From: JBGOUJ01 sp041477005
Lineage (GTDB): Bacteria > Acidobacteriota > Terriglobia > Bryobacterales > JACQDG01
Length of the DNA stretch: 5,385 nucleotides
Reading direction: 5' to 3'
Assembly (NCBI GenBank): GCA_041477005.1
Contig: JBGOUJ010000545.1
Coordinates: 1 to 5,385, forward strand
Below the pieces are notes generated by a model. That model saw only the letters and a list, made by a program, of their open reading frames with translations. It was not told the DNA's origin and ran no database searches. Shown here piece by piece: positions 1-5,132 of the stretch. The number at the start of each line of letters is the position of its first letter. Positions within the stretch are counted from its first letter, which is position 1. The position numbers and the translations under genes were made by a program.

Positions 1-130
1 CTGGGCAATCCGACCGGTCCCATTGAACTGGCTGATGTTCGCGCGCTTCTTGAACTCGACCTGGTCAGCCGGTCGGGCGCCTCTCGGGGTGCGGTCTCGC
101 GAGCCCGGGTGAATTGCCCCAGCGCGCTGC
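1..130. other. Left-edge stretch without a callable gene
   Basis: No reading frame here has both a start codon and a convincing product. The best coding-like signal is on the minus strand, in the frame with codons at 1-3, 4-6 and so on. Between about 69 and 1 it reads QVEFKKRANISQFNGTGRI, and about 17 of 20 codons sampled end in G or C, as in the confident genes nearby. That frame is closed by TGA at 139-141 and has no ATG, GTG or TTG between that stop and the edge. It could be a remnant, a gene with a frameshift, or chance. A plus-strand frame open from base 1 to a TAA at 193-195 has weaker third-position GC and runs into the tail of the next gene. I do not recognise either product. Confidence 0.3.
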
Positions 131-170
131 GCCTCAGGTCAGCGGCCTCACGTCGGCGCCTCACGTCAAC
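131..170. repeat. Three-copy 13/14-base tandem repeat at the 3' end of the exported-protein gene
   Basis: GCCTCAGGTC at 131-140, GCCTCACGTC at 145-154 and GCCTCACGTC at 158-167 are spaced by 14 and then 13 bases. On the minus strand each copy reads GAC(G/C)TGAGGC and so contains TGA. The copy at 158-167 provides the stop codon (163-161) of the 155-residue gene, and the others lie just beyond it. It looks like a small duplicated gene end or a minisatellite. No RNA or protein role is evident. Confidence 0.6.
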
Positions 171-628
171 CTGGCCGGCTCCGGCTTCGAGTTAAACAGC
201 GTCCCGAGACCTGCCCGAGCCAGCTCCAGCAACTGCGGCAAGGTCATATCCTTGACGAACTGGTCCTCCTTGGGCAAGATTATCAGAGCGCACTGGTCCT
301 TCTCCAGAAACACCTGCACGGCGCGATCGAGCAGCACCACTTTGGTGACGGTCGTGATCTTGCCAGCCGCCACGGCCGTGCCATGTTCCTGCCGGGCCCG
401 ACTGAACAGGCCATCCATCACGCGCCCGCTCTCGACAAAGATGTTTTCGGTGGCCGGGATAGCCCGTTTGGCCGTATAAGTGGATTTTCCCAGCTCGGCC
501 AGCAGGTCCGCCGCCCGCGTGTCCGGCGGCTGCACGGCCGGCCCCGCCGTCTCCGCCTGGCCGCTCAAGGTCCGCGGCGCCAGCAGAAGCAGCAACAGAA
601 CCAAGAGAAGTACGATTCGGCCTCGCAT
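161..628 (-). CDS. Small exported protein of unknown function
   Basis: This gene encodes 155 residues that I do not recognise. The N-terminus is a clear signal peptide: positively charged MRGR, then a long leucine/valine run at about residues 5-17, then a small-residue region with possible cleavage near A25 (SGQA|ETAG). The product is therefore probably periplasmic or secreted. The mature part is about 130 residues with no further membrane segment and a single cysteine (C113). It alternates basic and hydrophobic stretches (VTKVVLLDRAVQVFLEKDQ at about 94-112) that suggest a small alpha/beta fold. The start is well supported: GAGGAGG lies at 640-634 on the minus strand, with five bases before the ATG. 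The gene is transcribed divergently from the dehydrogenase with an 83-base gap, so it is not in that operon. Reality of the gene is likely from the signal peptide plus strong ribosome-binding site; function is unknown. Confidence 0.8.
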   Translation of the reverse strand: MRGRIVLLLVLLLLLLAPRTLSGQAETAGPAVQPPDTRAADLLAELGKSTYTAKRAIPATENIFVESGRVMDGLFSRARQEHGTAVAAGKITTVTKVVLLDRAVQVFLEKDQCALIILPKEDQFVKDMTLPQLLELARAGLGTLFNSKPEPARLT

Positions 629-633
629 AGGCG

Positions 634-640
634 CCTCCTC
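634..640 (-). promoter_or_regulatory. Strong Shine-Dalgarno site of the exported-protein gene
   Basis: Reading the minus strand, GAGGAGG is followed by CGCCT and then the ATG at 628-626. It is a strong match to the anti-Shine-Dalgarno sequence at good spacing. It fixes the start of the 155-residue gene and argues against longer readings from 659. Confidence 0.75.
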
Positions 641-658
641 TCACGCCAAGGTAGAGCA

Positions 659-664
659 ATTATG
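659..664 (-). promoter_or_regulatory. Possible -10 element (CATAAT) for the exported-protein gene
   Basis: On the minus strand CATAAT matches five of six bases of TATAAT. It would start transcription about 24 bases before the ATG at 628, leaving room for the ribosome-binding site. No good -35 hexamer lies at the right distance (TGTCCG, two of six), so this is a weak call. Confidence 0.3.
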
Positions 665-711
665 GGGCCGGATCGAGGGCCGGACAGGCTGGTACCGGAC
701 ATGCTCCAATA

Positions 712-1590
712 ATGAGTGCTATGGAGATACGCCGGGTGGCGGTGATCGGAGGCGGCACCATGGGCGCCGGCATCGCCCGCACCGCGGCCGGCGCCGGACT
801 CGAAGTGCTGCTGTGCGAAAAGGACCAGCCATCCTCGGACGCTTCGCAACGCGCCCTTGAGGAATCGCTCGATCACGAGGTCGCCCGCTGGGGGCTGACC
901 GACGCCGAAAAGACCGGCATCCTGCGACGCATCGCCGGGACTTTCCAGATCCGGGAGGCCGCCCGCGCCGATCTCATCATCGAGGCGGTGGCCGAAGATT
1001 TCGACCTTAAGAAGCAGGTCTTCGCCGGGCTCGACGAGGTCTGCGACCCGAGCATCATTTTCGTCACCAACACCTCGACGCTGAGCATCTCGCAGTTGGC
1101 GGCGGCCACCCGGCGGCCCCAGCGCTTCGTCGGCCTGCACTTCCTCAATCCCGTTCCCAAGACCGGCGTGGTCGAGATCATCCGCGGCCTCGCCACCTCC
1201 GACGAAACCATGGCGGAGGTCCAGGGTTTCGCCAAGATGCTCGGCAAGGCGGCCATCCAGGTCTCCGAGTCGCCCGGATATGTGACCACCCGGATCATCC
1301 TGCCGCTCATCAACGAGGCGATCTGGGTAGTGATGGAAGGCGTCGCGACGGCGGAGGACGTCGACCTGGCGATGAAGCTCGGCTACAGCCTGGAAGCGGG
1401 GCCGCTGGCCCTGGCCGACCGCATGGGCCTCGATGAGGTCATGGCCTGGATGGAGCACTTGTTTCACGAGCTGGGAGACTTGAAGTACCGCCCGTGCCCC
1501 CTGCTGCGGAAGCTGGTCCGCGCCGGAAGGCTGGGGGCGAAAACAGGAGAGGGTTTTTTCAAATATGAAACCGCAGATAAACGCAGATGA
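712..1590 (+). CDS. 3-hydroxyacyl-CoA (3-hydroxybutyryl-CoA type) dehydrogenase
   Basis: NAD(P)-dependent cytoplasmic enzyme interconverting 3-hydroxyacyl-CoA and 3-oxoacyl-CoA, used in fatty-acid or butyrate/PHB metabolism. At 292 residues it has the single-function length, not that of a FadB/FadJ fusion. The Rossmann domain opens with VIGGGTMGAGIA (G13, G15, G18) and acidic E36 closes the second strand. NTSTLSIS (120-127) and GLHFLNPVPKTGVVEII (141-157) carry the expected catalytic His143 and Glu155. The C-terminal domain shows SPGYVTTRI, INEAIWVVMEGVATAEDVD, GPLALAD and KYRPCPLLRKLVRAGRLGAKTGEGFFKY. Two usual active-site positions differ: Thr123 stands for Ser in NTSS, and Thr193 for Asn in PGF-VNR; both are tolerated in some subfamilies as I recall them. 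The normal protein end is FFKY; the last seven residues come from a DNA repeat. Start 712 is uncertain, since ATG 721 is equally plausible and neither has a clear ribosome-binding site. Acetate kinase follows after 24 bases. Substrate chain length is inferred, not shown. Confidence 0.95.
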   Translation: MSAMEIRRVAVIGGGTMGAGIARTAAGAGLEVLLCEKDQPSSDASQRALEESLDHEVARWGLTDAEKTGILRRIAGTFQIREAARADLIIEAVAEDFDLKKQVFAGLDEVCDPSIIFVTNTSTLSISQLAAATRRPQRFVGLHFLNPVPKTGVVEIIRGLATSDETMAEVQGFAKMLGKAAIQVSESPGYVTTRIILPLINEAIWVVMEGVATAEDVDLAMKLGYSLEAGPLALADRMGLDEVMAWMEHLFHELGDLKYRPCPLLRKLVRAGRLGAKTGEGFFKYETADKRR

Positions 1591-1600
1591 ACGCGGATAA
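1571..1600. repeat. Threefold 10-base tandem repeat spanning the dehydrogenase stop codon
   Basis: CCGCAGATAA (1571-1580), ACGCAGATGA (1581-1590) and ACGCGGATAA (1591-1600) are head-to-tail imperfect copies of (A/C)CGC(A/G)GAT(A/G)A. The second unit contains the dehydrogenase stop TGA at 1588-1590, and the first two encode its last residues ADKRR. Such short runs near gene ends resemble dispersed decamer repeats I recall from many bacterial genomes; this is memory, not a search. No mobility gene is nearby. Confidence 0.8.
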
Positions 1601-1614
1601 ACCTGACTTTATCC

Positions 1615-2847
1615 ATGAAGATCCTCGTTCTCAACTGCGGCAGCTCGTCGGTCAAGTTTCAGTTGATCGAAACCAGTCCGGAGCAGATCGCCGCCAATCA
1701 GGACCGGCTGCTGGCGCGGGGAGCGGTCGAGAAGATCGGCACGGCCGAGGCGATCGTGTCTTACGAAGTTCCCGGCAAGACCAGCACGAAGTTCAGCCGG
1801 GAGATCCTGGATCACAAGACCGCGATCAAGACGGCGGCCGGGGCGCTGACCGATCCGGCCGGGGCGGTGATCTCCCAGCCCGAGGAGATCGAGGGCGTTG
1901 GCCACCGCGTGGTCCACGGCGGCGAGTATTTCACGGCCTCGGTGCGCATGGACGAAAAGGTGCTGAAACAGATCGAAGACACGATCGATCTGGCGCCCCT
2001 GCACAATCCCCAAAACCTGAAGGGCTACTACGCCAGCCGCGCGCTGTTCCCGCAGGCGGCGCAAGTGGCCGTGTTCGATACGGCGTTCCATCACAGCATG
2101 GCCCCGGCCGCCTACCTCTACGGCCTGCCTTACGTCCTCTACACCCGCTACAAGATCCGCCGCTACGGCTTCCACGGAACTTCGCACCGCTATGTCTCTT
2201 ACCGCTTTGCCCAGATCCACGGCCAGACGCGCGAAGCCTACAAGATGATCACCTGCCATCTCGGCAACGGCTGCTCGATGTGCGCCATCGACCACGGCAA
2301 ATCCGTCGACACGTCGATGGGCTTCACGCCGCTCGAAGGCCTCATCATGGGCACGCGGACCGGGGACGTGGACCCGGCGGCGGTGCTCTACATCATGGCC
2401 AACGAGGATTTGACCGCCGCCGAGGTCGGCTCGCTGCTCAACAAGCACAGCGGCCTTTACGGCGTTTCCGGGATCTCCAACGACATGCGGACCCTGCTCC
2501 AGGAAATCCAGGCCGGCAACAGCCGCGCCCGCCTGGCCGTGGATCTGTTCTGCTATCGGGCGAAGAGATACCTGGGCGCCCTGTTCGCCGTGCTCAACGG
2601 CGCCGACGCGGTCATCTTCACGGGCGGCATCGGCGAAAACGCCCCGGCTGTCCGCGCGCAAATTTGCGACTCCCTGGACGCCCTGGGCATCCACATAGAT
2701 GCTGCAAAGAACGAGACCGCGGTCGCTCGGGAAATGGATATCGGAGCCGCAGGCGCGGCCGTCCGGACGTGGGTGATCCCGACTGACGAAGAGTTGCTCA
2801 TCGCCAGGGACACGCTCCGATGCATCCTGGGGATCCCGCATCCGTAG
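1615..2847 (+). CDS. ackA: Acetate kinase
   Basis: Reversibly transfers phosphate between ATP and acetate to give acetyl phosphate; cytoplasmic. The 410 residues match the family's usual length of about 400; butyrate kinases are shorter. Signatures run in order: MKILVLNCGSSSVKFQL at the start (Asn7), GHRVVHGGEYF (Arg98), LAPLHNPQNLKGYYA (His130), VAVFDTAFH (Asp155), YGFHGTSHRYV (His187), HLGNGCSMCAI, GKSVDTSMGFTPLEGL, MGTRTGDVDP (Arg248), VIFTGGIGENAPAVR and PTDEELLIARDT (Glu392). These correspond to the catalytic residues known from Methanosarcina acetate kinase, offset by about seven. Cysteines replace small residues in NGCSMCAI, which is unremarkable. It follows the dehydrogenase after 24 bases in the same frame and a GNAT gene overlaps or abuts its end, so an operon is likely. 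No clear Shine-Dalgarno precedes the ATG; the decamer repeat occupies that space, and an in-frame TGA at 1588-1590 rules out a longer protein. No phosphotransacetylase gene is visible. Confidence 0.97.
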   Translation: MKILVLNCGSSSVKFQLIETSPEQIAANQDRLLARGAVEKIGTAEAIVSYEVPGKTSTKFSREILDHKTAIKTAAGALTDPAGAVISQPEEIEGVGHRVVHGGEYFTASVRMDEKVLKQIEDTIDLAPLHNPQNLKGYYASRALFPQAAQVAVFDTAFHHSMAPAAYLYGLPYVLYTRYKIRRYGFHGTSHRYVSYRFAQIHGQTREAYKMITCHLGNGCSMCAIDHGKSVDTSMGFTPLEGLIMGTRTGDVDPAAVLYIMANEDLTAAEVGSLLNKHSGLYGVSGISNDMRTLLQEIQAGNSRARLAVDLFCYRAKRYLGALFAVLNGADAVIFTGGIGENAPAVRAQICDSLDALGIHIDAAKNETAVAREMDIGAAGAAVRTWVIPTDEELLIARDTLRCILGIPHP

Positions 2848-3341
2848 GGGCAATGCTGACACCAGACGCCATGCCCGACACGATCCAAGTCCGCTCGCTC
2901 TCCACCGCCGACCGCGAGATCCTGCTCGCGATGTACCGGACCTTCGACCCGCTCGGCGTGGCGCAGGGCCTGCCGCCGCGAAATGAGGAGGCACGCCAGA
3001 TCTGGATCGGCCGGGCCATCGAGGAAGAAATCAACGTGGGCGCCTTCTCCCCCGCCGGCGAGCTCGCGGGTCACGGCTTTCTCGCTTCCTCGGACGCGGG
3101 CGAAGCCGAGCTGGCGGTCTTTGTACACCAGGGCTTCCGCCAGCGCGGCGTCGGCACCGCCCTGGTGAAGGCCGTCCTGCAGAGGGCCGGGCAAAACCGG
3201 CTGCGCCGCATCTGGGCCATGACGGCCTCCGACAACCTGCCCGCCCTGCGGCTGCTCAAGCGCTGCGGCTTCCGCTCCTCGCGGTTCACCTTTCCCGTCG
3301 TCGAGCTCGAACTCGAACTGCCCGCGCCCGTTTCCTCTTAG
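2820..3341 (+). CDS. GNAT-family N-acetyltransferase
   Basis: Predicted acetyl-CoA-dependent acyltransferase of the Gcn5-related family; the acceptor (protein lysine, amine or small molecule) cannot be told. Counting from the first ATG (173 residues), the fold begins with IQVRSLSTADREILLAMY (22-39). It then shows a FDPLGVAQGLPPR segment, the strand AELAVFVHQGF, and acetyl-CoA-binding motif A RQRGVGTALV (R107, G110, G112). Motif B follows as TASDNLPALRLLKRCGF (135-151, N139). Three starts are possible. ATG 2820 has AGGGA nine bases upstream but overlaps acetate kinase by 28 bases and lies in its conserved tail. ATG 2853 sits just after the acetate kinase stop with AGGGG very close. ATG 2871 gives MPDTIQVR, the most family-like beginning. 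Any of these suggests translational coupling to ackA. The domain call is firm; the start and substrate are not. Confidence 0.88.
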   Translation: MHPGDPASVGAMLTPDAMPDTIQVRSLSTADREILLAMYRTFDPLGVAQGLPPRNEEARQIWIGRAIEEEINVGAFSPAGELAGHGFLASSDAGEAELAVFVHQGFRQRGVGTALVKAVLQRAGQNRLRRIWAMTASDNLPALRLLKRCGFRSSRFTFPVVELELELPAPVSS

Positions 3342-3420
3342 GCTCGCTGGAGGCGCGCGCTCGGCTGCCGCGGGCTCCGGTTGTCTACGTTGGTCTCTAC
3401 CGGTCTTTGTCGGGCTGGCG

Positions 3421-3449
3421 TTGACTGGCCGGGGAGACTAACCTAAGAT
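3421..3449 (+). promoter_or_regulatory. Sigma70-type promoter before the 137-residue gene
   Basis: TTGACT (3421-3426, five of six to TTGACA) and TAAGAT (3444-3449, four of six to TATAAT) are separated by exactly 17 bases. Transcription would begin near 3455-3457, only about six to eight bases before the ATG at 3463, giving an almost leaderless mRNA. It separates the following genes from the dehydrogenase/ackA/GNAT run. The rest of 3342-3462 shows no clear terminator. Confidence 0.55.
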
Positions 3450-3456
3450 TCTTAAC

Positions 3457-3461
3457 AGGAG
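3457..3461 (+). promoter_or_regulatory. Unusually close Shine-Dalgarno-like AGGAG
   Basis: AGGAG ends one base before the ATG at 3463, nearer than the normal five to nine bases. An in-frame TAA at 3439-3441 and the absence of other ATG, GTG or TTG codons between it and 3463 leave 3463 as the best start. The next in-frame alternative downstream is a GTG at codon 15. The site may not act as a classical ribosome-binding site. Confidence 0.45.
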
Positions 3462-3462
3462 T

Positions 3463-3876
3463 ATGGACGAGAACGAACGCGAGGATCTCCGCACCACACA
3501 CAAAGTGAGGCCCCTGACCGACGCCGAGGATGGCTCTGGATTGAGCCGGCTTCCGAATGGCGTCTACGGCTTCACCTATTCGCCGGGGCCACGCGATTTC
3601 CCCTTGTTCCAAGCCCCGCGCGCTCACAATTTCGAAGTCCACAAGTTACCGGACGGCGCGACGCATCTGGTCGGCTTCGTCTATCCGGAAACCGTGGCTC
3701 TGCTGGCCAACGCCGGGGGCCCGTTCCAGGTCAAACTGTTCCCCGGCCCGCGCGATGGCGCCGAAGCGCTGGTGAGCATCCCGGCGCCGCGCGTGATTCG
3801 GTTCCACGAGTATTCGACCCGCGAAGGCGGCGGCCTGGACCTCGAGCTGGAACCGCAAGGCAGCGCCGCCTCATGA
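3463..3876 (+). CDS. Cytoplasmic protein of unknown function, 137 residues
   Basis: I do not recognise this family. There is no signal peptide or membrane segment, so it is probably soluble and cytoplasmic. The first 25 residues are charged and likely disordered (MDENEREDLRTTHK). The core from about 30 to 130 is rich in short hydrophobic strands (NGVYGFTY, NFEVHKL, HLVGFVY, PFQVKLF, ALVSI, RVIRFHEY, GLDLELE), suggesting a small all-beta fold. The motif PGPRD occurs twice, at 41-45 and 94-98, in similar aromatic settings, which could mark an internal duplication. Third codon positions are GC-rich like those of the neighbouring genes, and a good promoter lies directly upstream, supporting a real gene. 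The sialidase follows after 98 bases and might be co-transcribed. The sequence gives no functional clue. Confidence 0.75.
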   Translation: MDENEREDLRTTHKVRPLTDAEDGSGLSRLPNGVYGFTYSPGPRDFPLFQAPRAHNFEVHKLPDGATHLVGFVYPETVALLANAGGPFQVKLFPGPRDGAEALVSIPAPRVIRFHEYSTREGGGLDLELEPQGSAAS

Positions 3877-3905
3877 CCGGCCAAACTTCCTCGCAACCGC
3901 GACCT

Positions 3906-3971
3906 ATGAGCGTTTACGCTTTTACGAAGACAACCGTGCGACGCAACCTCTATCGGATCCCGGCGCCCTAA
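3906..3971 (+). CDS. Possible 21-residue leader peptide before the sialidase
   Basis: ATG at 3906 opens a 21-codon frame ending RIPAP and TAA at 3969-3971. It is in the same frame as the sialidase and stops three bases before the sialidase ATG at 3975. It has no clear ribosome-binding site and resembles no family I know. Because the sialidase itself lacks a good ribosome-binding site, coupling through this frame is conceivable, but chance is at least as likely. Confidence 0.2.
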   Translation: MSVYAFTKTTVRRNLYRIPAP

Positions 3972-3974
3972 GAA

Positions 3975-5081
3975 ATGCAATCGAAACTACTGTCCGCAAT
4001 GCTACTGGCCACCGCGGCCGCCGCCCCGCCGACGCTGACCCAGACCGAACTGTATCGGGCCGGCCAGGACGGCTACCACAGCTTTCGCATCCCCGCCCTG
4101 ATCGCCACCGGCACGGGCACCCTGCTCGCCTTCTGCGAAGGCCGCAAGAATTCCCGCAGCGATACCGGCAATATCAAACTGCTGGTGAAACACAGCTCCG
4201 ACGACGGCAGAACCTGGACGCCTTTTCAGGTCGTCGCCGACCACGGCGAGGACACGATCGGCAACCCCTGCGCCGTCGTAGATCGCACCACCGGGGCCAT
4301 CTGGATGCTGCTCACCGGCAACCCCGGCCGGCTCGACCAGAAGCAGATCATGGCCGGCGCCGGCGGCGGGACGCGCACCGTGTGGGTCACCCACAGCGAC
4401 GATGACGGCGCCAACTGGGCGCCGGCGGTGGAAATCACCGCAGCGGTGAAACGTCCCGATTGGACCTGGTACGCAACCGGCCCCGGCGTCGGGATTCAGC
4501 TCGAAAGCGGGCGGCTCGTTATTCCTTGCGATCACGCCGAGAAGGGCTCCGGCGTCCGGCGTTCGCATGTCATCTACAGCGACGATCACGGCAAGAGCTG
4601 GAAGATCGGCGGCGTCCTCGGGGAGAACACCAACGAGTGCCAGCTCGTGCAACTGGCCGACGGCCGGCTGCTGATCAACATGCGGAGCTACGAGGGGAAG
4701 AACCGCCGCGCCGTTGCCCGCAGCCGCGACGGGGGACTGACGTGGTCGGAGGCGCGGCTCGATGATGCTCTGCTCGAGCCGGTCTGCCAGGCGAGCCTGC
4801 TGCGCCTCACAGCCAGGACCAGGAACCGCCTGCTGTTCTCCAATCCCGCCGACACACAGCGGGTGAAGATGACCTTGCGGCTGAGCTATGACGAGGGTGG
4901 GAGCTGGCCGGTCTCGAAGCTACTACACGAGGGGCCTTCGGCCTACTCCTCGCTCGCCGTCCTGCGCGATCTGACGATCGGCTGCCTCTACGAGCGCGGG
5001 GACCAGAGCGCGTACGAAAAGATCACCTTCGCGCGCTTCAATCTCGACTGGCTCACCGACGGCGCCGACCATCTACCGTGA
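3975..5081 (+). CDS. Secreted exo-alpha-sialidase (GH33, BNR/Asp-box repeats)
   Basis: Predicted to remove terminal sialic acid from glycans outside the cytoplasm. The 368 residues form a single six-bladed propeller catalytic domain. A short signal peptide (about 1-17, MQSKLLSAMLLATAAAA) points to export. YHSFRIPAL carries the first Arg of the sialidase triad (R38). EGRKNSRSD gives R57 and the general acid D63, and NECQLVQL gives E221. NMRS gives R237, the region after FSNPADTQ gives R296, and AYSSLAVL gives the nucleophile Tyr324, with the later LYE holding E340. Five Asp boxes (S-x-D-x-G-x-T/N/S-W) sit at 74-81, 141-148, 202-209, 250-257 and 304-311. All key residues are present, so it is probably active. 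The start is fixed by an in-frame TAA at 3969-3971, though the ribosome-binding site is weak. No nan genes for sialate uptake or catabolism flank it. Trans-sialidase or KDN specificity cannot be excluded. Confidence 0.93.
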   Translation: MQSKLLSAMLLATAAAAPPTLTQTELYRAGQDGYHSFRIPALIATGTGTLLAFCEGRKNSRSDTGNIKLLVKHSSDDGRTWTPFQVVADHGEDTIGNPCAVVDRTTGAIWMLLTGNPGRLDQKQIMAGAGGGTRTVWVTHSDDDGANWAPAVEITAAVKRPDWTWYATGPGVGIQLESGRLVIPCDHAEKGSGVRRSHVIYSDDHGKSWKIGGVLGENTNECQLVQLADGRLLINMRSYEGKNRRAVARSRDGGLTWSEARLDDALLEPVCQASLLRLTARTRNRLLFSNPADTQRVKMTLRLSYDEGGSWPVSKLLHEGPSAYSSLAVLRDLTIGCLYERGDQSAYEKITFARFNLDWLTDGADHLP

Positions 5082-5112
5082 CAAGGACGTGAAAATGCCA
5101 AGCTCGCGGTAG
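5073..5112. terminator. Possible hairpin between the convergent sialidase and PDZ genes
   Basis: CTACCGTGA (5073-5081) can pair with TCGCGGTAG (5104-5112) over nine base pairs with one G-U, leaving a 22-base loop. The left arm includes the sialidase stop codon. The position between convergent genes suits a shared terminator, but the loop is long and neither side has a T-run, so intrinsic termination is doubtful. Confidence 0.25.
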
Positions 5113-5132
5113 AGTTCGGTCGGTCCGATGCT

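Noticed and set aside
114..479. Plus-strand open frame opposite the exported-protein gene
   Set aside because: It has no ribosome-binding site and a Ser/Arg-rich product, whereas the opposite strand has a signal peptide and strong GAGGAGG.
565..1467. Minus-strand open frame of 300 codons opposite the dehydrogenase
   Set aside because: His/Asp/Gly-rich antisense product without motifs; the dehydrogenase on the plus strand is certain.
1571..1600. CRISPR-like array
   Set aside because: Units are only 10 bases, directly abutting with no spacers; it is a simple tandem repeat.
1587..2786. Plus-strand open frame of 399 codons overlapping acetate kinase
   Set aside because: Its product is Arg/Gly/Pro-rich with no domain, which is what a shifted frame of a GC-rich gene gives; acetate kinase explains the region.
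1609..2994. Long minus-strand open frame (461 codons) opposite acetate kinase
   Set aside because: It is an antisense shadow of a GC-rich gene; the plus strand carries unmistakable acetate kinase motifs throughout and the minus product looks like low-complexity R/G/V/D composition.
3342..3420. Terminator after the GNAT gene
   Set aside because: GC-rich complementary bits (GGAG with CTCC) exist, but the stem cannot be extended and no T-run follows.
4002..4652. Minus-strand open frame of 216 codons opposite the sialidase
   Set aside because: Ala/Gly/Val-rich shadow; the sialidase motifs are on the plus strand.
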